Assembly (NCBI GenBank): GCA_900753405.1
Contig: CAADYZ010000019.1
Coordinates: 202,622-266,621 of the forward strand
Direction: 5' to 3'
Length of the DNA stretch: 64,000 bases
DNA from: Campylobacteraceae bacterium
GTDB lineage: Bacteria; Campylobacterota; Campylobacteria; Campylobacterales; Campylobacteraceae
In this document: one piece after another, positions 16,138 through 23,182 of the stretch
Position numbering within the stretch: position 1 is the stretch's first letter
Layout: every line of letters starts with the position of its first letter
The notes under the pieces: generated by a model
What the model was told of the DNA's origin: nothing
The model's database searches: none
What the model saw: only the letters and a program-made list of their open reading frames with translations
Position numbers and translations under genes: made by a program

Positions 16138-17049
16138 TTGAAAGATAAATTTGCGATAACATTTACTGATTTAAACGGCTCAAAAACATTCCTTCTAAGC
16201 GACATCATCAAAAAAGCTACGATCTACTTTGTGCTGTTTTTAGCACTCTTCATTGTCGGCGGCGTGTATTACATCTACCGCGTCAGCTCGACTACCGAAA
16301 AACTGCGTGATGTCAGAGACAACTTAAAAGTCGAGAGACAGGAGCTCAGTGACAAAAACGCAAAATACAAAGCAGAGTTAAAAACACTTGAAGAACAAAT
16401 CCGCGTTAGTACTGAAAAATATGACGCTATCGAGGATAAAATCGCGCAGATGGAGGAGAATTTAGGGCTAAATCCAGACGCGAAAATCAACCTTAGCGAA
16501 AGGATTGAAAATGTCCAGCTCAACGCCCTTGAAAAACAGCTTATTTTTACACAAATTCCAAACGGACTGCCGATGCAATACCGCCGTGTTAGCTCAAAAT
16601 TTGGCTGGCGAGTGCATCCGACTGAGGATCGGCGAATTTTCCACCACGGAGTGGATTTAGCAGCTGAGATGGGGACACCGATTTACGCTACGGCGACTGG
16701 GATTGTCGAGTTTGCTGGTTACAACACGGGTGGATATGGCTACATCGTAACGATCAACCACAACTTTGGTTTTAAGACGCGTTACGCGCATATGACAAAA
16801 GACTTGCAGGTGAAAAACGGGCAGTTTGTGAATAAAGGCGACTTGCTTGGCTACTGCGGCAACACAGGCAGAAGCACAGGACCGCATTTGCACTATGAAG
16901 TTATGTTTTTGTTGCGTCATTTAGAGCCACTTAACTTTGTGAATTGGGATATTAAAAATTACGAAAACATCTTTGAAAAGGAGCGGAATATACCATGGGA
17001 CTCTTTACTAAAAATAGTAACAGCAACGATACGCAACAAGCTACAGTAA
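16138..17049 (+). CDS. M23 peptidoglycan endopeptidase (Csd1/Pgp3-like, cell shape)
   Basis: A 303-residue protein with one N-terminal membrane helix (residues about 23-45), a coiled-coil stretch (50-110) and a C-terminal LytM/M23 domain. Zinc and catalytic motifs are HHGVD and HLHYE, both intact. Position between folC and a bactofilin gene matches Csd1 of H. pylori and Pgp3 of C. jejuni, DD-endopeptidase/carboxypeptidases that trim crosslinks to give helical shape. TTG at 16138 is taken as the start, one base after the folC stop, with AAAGG upstream. The 3' end overlaps the bactofilin gene by 55 bases. Confidence 0.9.
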   Translation: MKDKFAITFTDLNGSKTFLLSDIIKKATIYFVLFLALFIVGGVYYIYRVSSTTEKLRDVRDNLKVERQELSDKNAKYKAELKTLEEQIRVSTEKYDAIEDKIAQMEENLGLNPDAKINLSERIENVQLNALEKQLIFTQIPNGLPMQYRRVSSKFGWRVHPTEDRRIFHHGVDLAAEMGTPIYATATGIVEFAGYNTGGYGYIVTINHNFGFKTRYAHMTKDLQVKNGQFVNKGDLLGYCGNTGRSTGPHLHYEVMFLLRHLEPLNFVNWDIKNYENIFEKERNIPWDSLLKIVTATIRNKLQ

Positions 17050-17528
17050 TCAGCGCTGGGACGCTGATTAAAGGCGAGATCAACTGCAAAAGCATTCTCT
17101 ACATTGACGGCGGTTTTGAAGGGAGTGTGAATTGCTCTGAAATGGTCGTCATCGGCAAAAGCGGGCGCGTAAAAGGGCTGATCATCACCAACAAAGTCAT
17201 CGTTAATGGCTTTATGCACGGAAACATTGACGCCGAGGCGATTGATGTGCTTCGTGGGGCGGTTTTGATCGGCGATATTGTCACAAACGAACTCACGCTT
17301 GAAAACGGCTCGAAATTCTCAGGACAGAGTATGTTTAAAAGCACGATCGACATCGGCGCGTTTGAAGACAAAGACGGGGCTGAACAGCTTGAAGGAGCAA
17401 AACGCTCTCAGCTTGAAGACAAAAGCGGGCAGAAAAACGCAAAACCGCAAGAGAAACGAGCTGACGAGAAAAAGGACATTGACAACGCGTTGAATGCGCT
17501 AAGCTCAGACAACAAAAACAAAAACTAG
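16995..17528 (+). CDS. Bactofilin (CcmA-like)
   Basis: A 177-residue bactofilin that polymerises into non-nucleotide filaments. The central beta-helix runs about residues 18-120 with repeating hydrophobic steps (LIKGEINCKSILYIDGGFEG, then GSVNC, GRVKG, GNIDAEAI, GDIVT). The tail beyond is charged and disordered (Lys, Glu, Asn). In H. pylori CcmA organises Csd peptidases for helical shape, and here it is coupled to the M23 peptidase by a long 55-base overlap. The start is set by AAAGGAGCGG upstream of 16995. Confidence 0.9.
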   Translation: MGLFTKNSNSNDTQQATVISAGTLIKGEINCKSILYIDGGFEGSVNCSEMVVIGKSGRVKGLIITNKVIVNGFMHGNIDAEAIDVLRGAVLIGDIVTNELTLENGSKFSGQSMFKSTIDIGAFEDKDGAEQLEGAKRSQLEDKSGQKNAKPQEKRADEKKDIDNALNALSSDNKNKN

Positions 17529-17534
17529 CATTTT

Positions 17535-17563
17535 GGCAAGACGCTTTGGCGTTTTGCCCTTTT
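17535..17563 (+). terminator. Intrinsic terminator after the bactofilin gene
   Basis: A 10-bp stem (GGCAAGACGC at 17535-17544 with GCGTTTTGCC at 17549-17558, one G-T pair) with a TTTG loop, followed by CTTTT. It ends the folC - M23 - bactofilin transcript. Confidence 0.8.
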
Positions 17564-17579
17564 AACTCTCACAATTTTG

Positions 17580-17602
17580 CTAAAATCAAATTTGAATTTA
17601 AA
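17580..17602. repeat. Dispersed element upstream of mfd, with a -10-like box
   Basis: CTAAAATCAAATTTGAATTT. Together with the preceding TTTTG it gives TTTTGCTAAAAT, which resembles the Campylobacter extended -10. It lies about 30 bases before the mfd start and after a terminator, so it may double as the mfd promoter. Confidence 0.5.
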
Positions 17603-17610
17603 GGCTGTCG

Positions 17611-20600
17611 TTGCAAAGTAGGATATTTGAATTTTTCATTAAGGCGGACGCGTTTTGTGATATGGCTAGCTCTCTTGGCGCGACTGATTTACAAGCGGCG
17701 GCGAGGGAGCTTGGCAAGAGGGATGAATTTAGCCTAAAATCTTGGCAGGAGAAGCTGCAAGCCTGTGCGCAAAATCAAGCCGTGGAGGTTTTGGTTGTCT
17801 CTGACGCAAAGGAGGCGCTTCTTGCGGCGCAGGCAGCGGGTTTTGCGGGGCGTGAGTGCTTCGTGCTGCCAGACTTTCGGGCGCAAAAGGGGGATGACTT
17901 AAATGCGTTTAGTGACGAGTTAAACGCCATCACCGCCACGCTTGGCGGCTTTTACAAAGCGAGCAAAACAAGGCTGCTCATCGCGCCACAAGCAACACTT
18001 ACGCACAAACTTCCTAGCCCCAAAAACCTAGCACCCTTAGTCATCAAAAAAGGGCAAAAGCTCGACTTAAAAGAGGTCAAAGAGCGGCTTTTGAACTTTG
18101 GTTACGAATTTGGTGACATTGTCGTTGAACCAGCTGAGGCAAGAGTGAGCGGCGAGGTGATCGACATTTTTTCGCCAAGCAAGGAAAATCCTGTGCGGAT
18201 TTTGACTGAGTTTGACGAGGTTGAAAGCATTCGCGAGTTTGACGCCGCAACGCAGAAGAATATGCAAATCGAGCTTGATGAGGTTGAAATTCTGCCCTTT
18301 TTAGCTGAGCTTTCAACCGCTCAACGCCAAAAGCTGGAAAAAAAGGCGGTTGAGAGCCTGACGCTAAACTTTCGGGCGATGAGTTTTTGGGAGATCGAAG
18401 GGTTTATCGACCTGAAAGAGGAATTTTGTTGCGCGCAAACTAGCAACTTTTTTGAAAACATCCAAACTCTGCACGCCGCCTCGCGGTTTAAGCCGCTGCA
18501 AGTTAGCCTCTCGCAAGAGTTTTGCAAAGTCCATAAGGAGCGCAAAATTCTTGTGCTTTCAACCTCGCTGCAAGCCTTGAACGCACTAAATTTAGAGGCG
18601 TCAAACATCGCGTGGCTCGGCGTTGGGTGGATGTTAAACCTCACTTCGCCACAAGTTAGCATCATCTCGCTTAACACGCCGCCAAAAATGAAGCGCAAAA
18701 AAAGCTCAAACATCGTCCTAGACGAGCTTCGCGCGGGCGAATTGGTGGTGCATGAAAACTACGGCGTGGGGAAATTTTTGGGCTTGGAGTTGGCAAAAGT
18801 TTTGGGCGTAAAACGCGAAGTTGTAGCCATCGCCTACCAAAACGGCGACAAACTTCTGCTTCCAGTTGAGCATTTAGGCAAAATCGACAAATACATCGCA
18901 ACAAGTGGCGTCATCACCCAGCTCGACCGACTAGGCAAGGCAAGTTTTGCGAAGATTAAAGAAAGCGTTCGCAAAAAACTCTTTGTCATCGCCGCTAAAA
19001 TCGCCGAACTTGCCGCCAAACGAGAGCTAATCAACGCACCAAAGCTCAGCCTAAGTCCAGCGTTGCAAAACGAGTTTAACCGCGCCGCGGGCTTTGCTTA
19101 CACGCCTGACCAAGAGGATGCGATCGGTGAGATTTTAAGCGACCTGCAAAGCGGCAAGGCGATGGAGCGGCTGCTGAGTGGGGATGTTGGGTTTGGCAAA
19201 ACAGAAGTTGCGATGAATGCGATTTTAGCGTGCGTCAAAAGCGGTTACAGCGCGCTGTTTTTTGCGCCAACAACGCTGCTTTCAAACCAGCACTACGCCT
19301 CTTTAAAAGCCCGCCTCACGCCCTTTGGAGTCGAGGTTTTTAAGCTTGATCGTTTCAGCACAGCGGCGCAAAAACGCGAGTTAAAAGAAGCCATTGAGGC
19401 AAATCGTGCCATTTGCGTAGTTGGCACGCATGCGCTTTTGTCGCTGCGGGTGGAAAACACCGCACTAGTTGTCATAGACGAAGAGCACCAATTTGGCGTC
19501 AAACAAAAAGAAAAGCTCAAACTCACCGCGCAAAACGCGCACATTTTGACTATGTCAGCAACGCCGATCCCTCGCTCGCTGAATATGGCACTAAGCGGCG
19601 TAAAGAGCTACTCTGTGCTACTAACACCGCCGCTTGAAAGGCTTGCGACTCGCAGTTTTGTCAGAGAGTGGGACGAAGCGGTGGTGAAAGAGGCGATTTT
19701 GCGTGAAATTCGCCGTGGCGGGCAGTGCATTTTTGTCCATAACAAAATCGCTGATCTAAACCGCATCGAAAAGGAGTTAAAACGCCTTTTGCCGAGCCTA
19801 AAAATCGCCATTTTGCACGGCAAAATCGAAGCAAAATTCAGCGAAGAGGTGATGTTGCAGTTTGCACAGGGCAAATTTGACCTGCTGCTTTGCACCAGTA
19901 TCGTTGAGAGCGGCATCGACCTTGCAAATGTTAATACGATTTTGGTTAATGGCGCGCAAAACTTCGGACTAGCCGACCTCCACCAGCTTCGCGGGCGCGT
20001 TGGGCGGCGTGACAGGCAGGGATATTGCTACTTTTTAGTCACTGACGCACAGGAGATGACGATGGACGCGAGGAAACGGCTTGTGGCGTTGGAGAGCAAC
20101 TCTTCGCTTGGAAGTGGTGCGGTGCTAGCCCGCCACGACCTTGAAATTCGCGGTGGCGGCAACCTGCTTGGCGAGGAGCAAAGCGGAAACATCACCGCCG
20201 TTGGCTACTCGCTTTACCTCAAAATGGTCGAAGAGGCGCTAAACCTCATCCTAAACCGCGGAAATGTCAGCAAGGAAGGAGTTGAGATCAAGATGAATGT
20301 GAATGCTTTCATCAACTCCGAACTAGTTGCGAGCGACCGCGTCAGACTCGAACTTTACAGGCGGCTTGGGGCGGCTAGTAGCGTTGGCGAGGTGTTTGAG
20401 ATCGCCGTTGAGATCGAGGAGCGTTTTGGGCGGTTGGATCTCTACACGCAGCAGTTTTTAGAGCTAATGAAGATTAAGATCTTGGCTGCTGAGTGCGGTT
20501 TTACGGGCGTGAGCAGTTACGAGCAAAACATCCTTCTCGTCTCGCCAACTCAAAAGGTCACGCTAAAAGCTAGAAGCAGTGATGAAGACGATGTTTTGGC

Positions 20601-20649
20601 GTGTGCGCTCTCCTTTTTGCGAAAACGCCAGAAGGAAAACGCCGCTTAG
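17611..20649 (+). CDS. mfd: Transcription-repair coupling factor Mfd
   Basis: A 1012-residue ATP-dependent translocase that removes stalled RNA polymerase and recruits UvrA. The N-terminal third is UvrB-like. The RNA-polymerase-interacting Tudor/CarD-like domain begins at ELRAGELVVHENYGVGKFLG near residue 370. Walker A is LLSGDVGFGKTEVA near 523, the DEEH box is IDEEHQFG, and the C-terminal TRCF domain follows. TTG at 17611 is the likely start, with AAGG eight bases upstream. The length is in the usual range for Campylobacter and shorter than E. coli (1148). Confidence 0.97.
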   Translation: MQSRIFEFFIKADAFCDMASSLGATDLQAAARELGKRDEFSLKSWQEKLQACAQNQAVEVLVVSDAKEALLAAQAAGFAGRECFVLPDFRAQKGDDLNAFSDELNAITATLGGFYKASKTRLLIAPQATLTHKLPSPKNLAPLVIKKGQKLDLKEVKERLLNFGYEFGDIVVEPAEARVSGEVIDIFSPSKENPVRILTEFDEVESIREFDAATQKNMQIELDEVEILPFLAELSTAQRQKLEKKAVESLTLNFRAMSFWEIEGFIDLKEEFCCAQTSNFFENIQTLHAASRFKPLQVSLSQEFCKVHKERKILVLSTSLQALNALNLEASNIAWLGVGWMLNLTSPQVSIISLNTPPKMKRKKSSNIVLDELRAGELVVHENYGVGKFLGLELAKVLGVKREVVAIAYQNGDKLLLPVEHLGKIDKYIATSGVITQLDRLGKASFAKIKESVRKKLFVIAAKIAELAAKRELINAPKLSLSPALQNEFNRAAGFAYTPDQEDAIGEILSDLQSGKAMERLLSGDVGFGKTEVAMNAILACVKSGYSALFFAPTTLLSNQHYASLKARLTPFGVEVFKLDRFSTAAQKRELKEAIEANRAICVVGTHALLSLRVENTALVVIDEEHQFGVKQKEKLKLTAQNAHILTMSATPIPRSLNMALSGVKSYSVLLTPPLERLATRSFVREWDEAVVKEAILREIRRGGQCIFVHNKIADLNRIEKELKRLLPSLKIAILHGKIEAKFSEEVMLQFAQGKFDLLLCTSIVESGIDLANVNTILVNGAQNFGLADLHQLRGRVGRRDRQGYCYFLVTDAQEMTMDARKRLVALESNSSLGSGAVLARHDLEIRGGGNLLGEEQSGNITAVGYSLYLKMVEEALNLILNRGNVSKEGVEIKMNVNAFINSELVASDRVRLELYRRLGAASSVGEVFEIAVEIEERFGRLDLYTQQFLELMKIKILAAECGFTGVSSYEQNILLVSPTQKVTLKARSSDEDDVLACALSFLRKRQKENAA

Positions 20650-20663
20650 CTCCAACTTCCAAC

Positions 20664-20710
20664 CAAATTCGGTTTTAGCAAATTTGCGGAATTTGTCAAA
20701 ACCGAATTTG
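20664..20710. repeat. Long inverted pair of dispersed elements downstream of mfd
   Basis: Two 21-base arms (20664-20684 and 20690-20710) match at 19 of 21 positions around a 5-base TGCGG loop. Each arm is a half-element with its AAATTT-type tail. The pair is followed by ACCTTTTTC and could terminate mfd transcription. Confidence 0.8.
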
Positions 20711-20784
20711 ACCTTTTTCAACGCTTTTTGCCCACAAATTTCTAAACTTTTTCTAAACAAATTACTAATTTTATATTTTTTTAA

Positions 20785-20793
20785 GGGGGGGGG
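20785..20793 (+). promoter_or_regulatory. G9 homopolymer tract upstream of a lipoprotein gene
   Basis: Nine consecutive G residues lie 35 bases before the lipoprotein start codon and right after a T/A-rich stretch (TTATATTTTTTTAA) that could hold a -10 region. Poly-G tracts of 8-12 are the main phase-variation substrate in Campylobacter. This one lies outside any accepted reading frame, so it would alter promoter or leader spacing, not frame. Confidence 0.6.
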
Positions 20794-20795
20794 TA

Positions 20796-20811
20796 AAATG
20801 TCGCGACATTT
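20796..20811. promoter_or_regulatory. 16-bp perfect palindrome next to the G tract
   Basis: AAATGTCGCGACATTT begins three bases after the G9 tract and ends 17 bases before the lipoprotein start. It is unlike the dispersed element. It could be an operator or an mRNA leader hairpin; no regulator is assigned. Confidence 0.45.
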
Positions 20812-20828
20812 GACAAAAGGAGAAGAGG

Positions 20829-21245
20829 ATGAAAACTCTACAAAAACTTGGCATACAAAAACTTGCCATCGCGGCGGCAGCAACACTCTTTTTTAGCGGT
20901 TGCGCGACTATTAGTAACTCGCCTAACCAAAGCGTTTCGATCAGCACAAACACGGGCGATGTGGTTGTTGCGGACATCAATGGAGAAAAGGTAACTTTGC
21001 CTGCTGCGGTGAAAATCAGCCACAAAGGAGAGACGATTGTGAAAGTCTTGCCTGCGGACAACCCGGGCTTTGAAGCAACGCAAATCGTCATCACAGGAAA
21101 ACAGAAGTTAAGCGGCTGGTTTTGGGCAAACATCATCACTGGTGGCACAACTGGCTCGACAACTGACGCCGCCTCAGGTGGTGCGTGGGAATACGCTAAT
21201 CCTAACTTCGTAGTGCCAGTGAAAAAGAAACCAAAGAGAAGGTAG
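20829..21245 (+). CDS. Small lipoprotein of unknown function
   Basis: A 138-residue protein with a lipoprotein signal peptide ending in the lipobox FSGC (Cys near residue 25), so it is acylated and exported. The mature part is a beta-rich segment (SVSISTNTGDVVVADINGEKVTLPAAVKISHKG cut into strands). A glycine-rich amphipathic stretch follows (WFWANIITGGTTGS, then TTDAASGGAWEY) that could insert in or touch a membrane, and a basic tail KKKPKRR ends the protein. Similar Gly-rich endings occur in conserved lipoproteins of unknown role. The G9 tract and a 16-bp palindrome lie in its leader. The DUF4105 gene follows after eight bases. Confidence 0.75.
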   Translation: MKTLQKLGIQKLAIAAAATLFFSGCATISNSPNQSVSISTNTGDVVVADINGEKVTLPAAVKISHKGETIVKVLPADNPGFEATQIVITGKQKLSGWFWANIITGGTTGSTTDAASGGAWEYANPNFVVPVKKKPKRR

Positions 21246-21253
21246 GCGACTTT

Positions 21254-23011
21254 GTGCTAAAACGCCTGCTGTTGCTCTGTGTTTTTGGGAATTTGCTTTT
21301 TGCGAATTCTCAAACCTTTAACCAAACTCCTGCGGACTTAAACGCCCTTAAAAACACGCTTTTAAACGCAAAAATTTATGAAAATCCAAAATGGCTAGCA
21401 CTTTTGCATTATGAAAACGGCAAGTCAGCCATTGCCAAAGGCTCAAATTTCTTTCTCTCTCAAAACGGACACAAAAACGCAAAAGATGAATACACAGCGA
21501 CAATTGAGGCGTTTTTTGAGCAAATGTCAAAACCGAATTTGAAAGATTTAGAAAACTCAACGCTTTGCAAATACCCTGCAAGGCTTTATTTTATCGCGCA
21601 AAATTTAGATGATGAAACCTTTAATGCGCTTATAGACACGGGCAAATGCGAGGGGCTGAGTGAGTTTTTGCAGATCGTGCCAATTGAAAACATTTTCATC
21701 GAATTTGCCGCTGAGAGCGAAATTTACCCCGGATCGAGTATGGGGCATATCTTTTTGCATTTGCGTGGGCAAACTAAGCAAGATTTCAATGCTACCGCCA
21801 ACGGAGAGACTTTGGTGCGTAAAAAAGGCGATAGACAGGATTATGCGATGAGTTATTTTGCGATGATGAGCGAATTTTTCAACCCTTTGGACTATGTAGG
21901 TGCTTTAAGTGGCACGCTCAAAGGCTTTTACGCGCTTAACCCTTACGAAAACGCCGAGCTTGATTATCTTAGCAACGAGCAAAGAAGTTTATATATTTAC
22001 AAGGTGCGAGCAAATGCGGCGCAACTTCGGCTTTTTGTGCTGCATTTGTGGGAGTTAAAGGACAAGCAAATCGCTTATGATTTCGTCACGCATAATTGCA
22101 CAAACGGGATAGAAAACATACTTGGCGTGATTGACGAGGGTTTTTTTTACGCCACTTACAAGCCCTTTATTACCCCTGCTGAGTATTTGCGACACCTTGT
22201 AAATGCTGATAAAATCGAATTTAGCGAGCTTAAAACCCCGCCAAACAAGCAAAAATTCGTGCAAAAATTTGGCAGCAACGACATTTTAAACACTCGCAAA
22301 AGCTCAAAAATCTCTTTTGGGCTTATGCATCAAGGCGGCTCAACCCGTCAAGGCTTTTTATATTTTGCGCCCATTTACTCGGACATAAAAAACGCAAACA
22401 ACGCCTACAAAGAGTTGATAGAATCACGCCTTGCTTCGCTTGAACTGCGTTTTGCAAGGCTTGATGAATACGAAAAATTCAAGGCTTTTTTGCATAAAAT
22501 CGAGCTTTTGCACCTTTTTAGCGTGGCTGATACTTTGCGGACAAAGAGCCTTTCAAAACTCATCAGCTTGCGTTTTGAGCCAAATTTATACGCCAAAGGG
22601 GTAAATAAGCACTTTAAAGGCGAGCAAAATGAGCGCACAAGGCTTTTTCCTACGCTTGATTTAGCACTTGGCGTGGGCGCTTATGCTGGGGCGTTTAGCT
22701 TTTACGCGCTTGGGGATTTGGGTTATAGATATGAGCTTATCCACAACCCTTTTGTCTCGCTTAAAAGTGGCGTTGTGGCGAGCTTTGAGAGGTTTAAATT
22801 TATCGGCGAATATCAAATTTATTATGATTTAAACGACAATAACCGCGGCTATGACAGCAAGATTAGCCTTTTTGCTGGGCTAAACGCCTTTAAAGAATTT
22901 GACATTTTTGCCGAATTTAACGCCTTTCATCAGCTTTTTAACACTCGAAAAATTCTTTACGAAAAAAGGCAAAGCGTGGAATTTAAAGTTGGTTTTAGTT
23001 GGAATTTCTAG
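21254..23011 (+). CDS. DUF4105 (Lnb-like) domain protein with probable C-terminal beta-barrel
   Basis: A 585-residue exported protein (signal peptide to about residue 18, GTG start). Residues about 145-300 show the DUF4105/Lnb pattern: SEIYPGSSMGHIFLHL with a candidate catalytic His, and FVTHNCTNGIENIL with a candidate catalytic Cys. Lnb of Enterococcus moves an acyl chain on lipoproteins; proteobacterial relatives are little studied. From about residue 430 the chain has alternating strands and ends in Phe, like an outer-membrane barrel. It is coupled to the lipoprotein gene upstream. A dispersed element (21527-21542) encodes SKPNL. Confidence 0.7.
   Translation: MLKRLLLLCVFGNLLFANSQTFNQTPADLNALKNTLLNAKIYENPKWLALLHYENGKSAIAKGSNFFLSQNGHKNAKDEYTATIEAFFEQMSKPNLKDLENSTLCKYPARLYFIAQNLDDETFNALIDTGKCEGLSEFLQIVPIENIFIEFAAESEIYPGSSMGHIFLHLRGQTKQDFNATANGETLVRKKGDRQDYAMSYFAMMSEFFNPLDYVGALSGTLKGFYALNPYENAELDYLSNEQRSLYIYKVRANAAQLRLFVLHLWELKDKQIAYDFVTHNCTNGIENILGVIDEGFFYATYKPFITPAEYLRHLVNADKIEFSELKTPPNKQKFVQKFGSNDILNTRKSSKISFGLMHQGGSTRQGFLYFAPIYSDIKNANNAYKELIESRLASLELRFARLDEYEKFKAFLHKIELLHLFSVADTLRTKSLSKLISLRFEPNLYAKGVNKHFKGEQNERTRLFPTLDLALGVGAYAGAFSFYALGDLGYRYELIHNPFVSLKSGVVASFERFKFIGEYQIYYDLNDNNRGYDSKISLFAGLNAFKEFDIFAEFNAFHQLFNTRKILYEKRQSVEFKVGFSWNF
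21527..21542. repeat. Dispersed element inside the DUF4105 gene
   Basis: TCAAAACCGAATTTGA, read as Ser-Lys-Pro-Asn-Leu. Confidence 0.65.
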
Positions 23012-23035
23012 TTTAAAGTGCGTTTTGTTAAAGCC

Positions 23036-23070
23036 AATTTGTCAAAACCAAATTTGATTTTGACAAATTT
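23036..23070. repeat. Full-length dispersed palindrome (best example)
   Basis: Left arm AATTTGTCAAAACC, centre AAATTT, right arm GATTTTGACAAATT: a 34-bp palindrome with a single mismatched pair. It lies between the convergent DUF4105 and ppk genes. Both ends carry an outward TTGACA. Confidence 0.85.
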
Positions 23071-23094
23071 TTACAACAGCTAGCAAAAGGGCTA

Positions 23095-23137
23095 ATTAGT
23101 AACTTTTTAGACTTTTTTGGTCTCTAAAATTACTAAT
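23095..23137. terminator. Possible bidirectional terminator between DUF4105 gene and ppk
   Basis: Arms beginning ATTAGTAA (23095) and ending TTACTAAT (23137) form an imperfect stem of about 15 bp around a T-rich loop. The position between convergent genes suits a two-way terminator. Confidence 0.5.
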
Positions 23138-23182
23138 CAAGCCGAAATTTTACCTATTTTACGAGGTTTTACCAAAAACCTA

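Noticed and set aside
20798..20896. Small frame starting at the ATG inside the 16-bp palindrome next to the G tract
   Set aside because: It runs out of frame across the lipoprotein signal peptide, and AAAAGGAGAAGAGG clearly serves the ATG at 20829.
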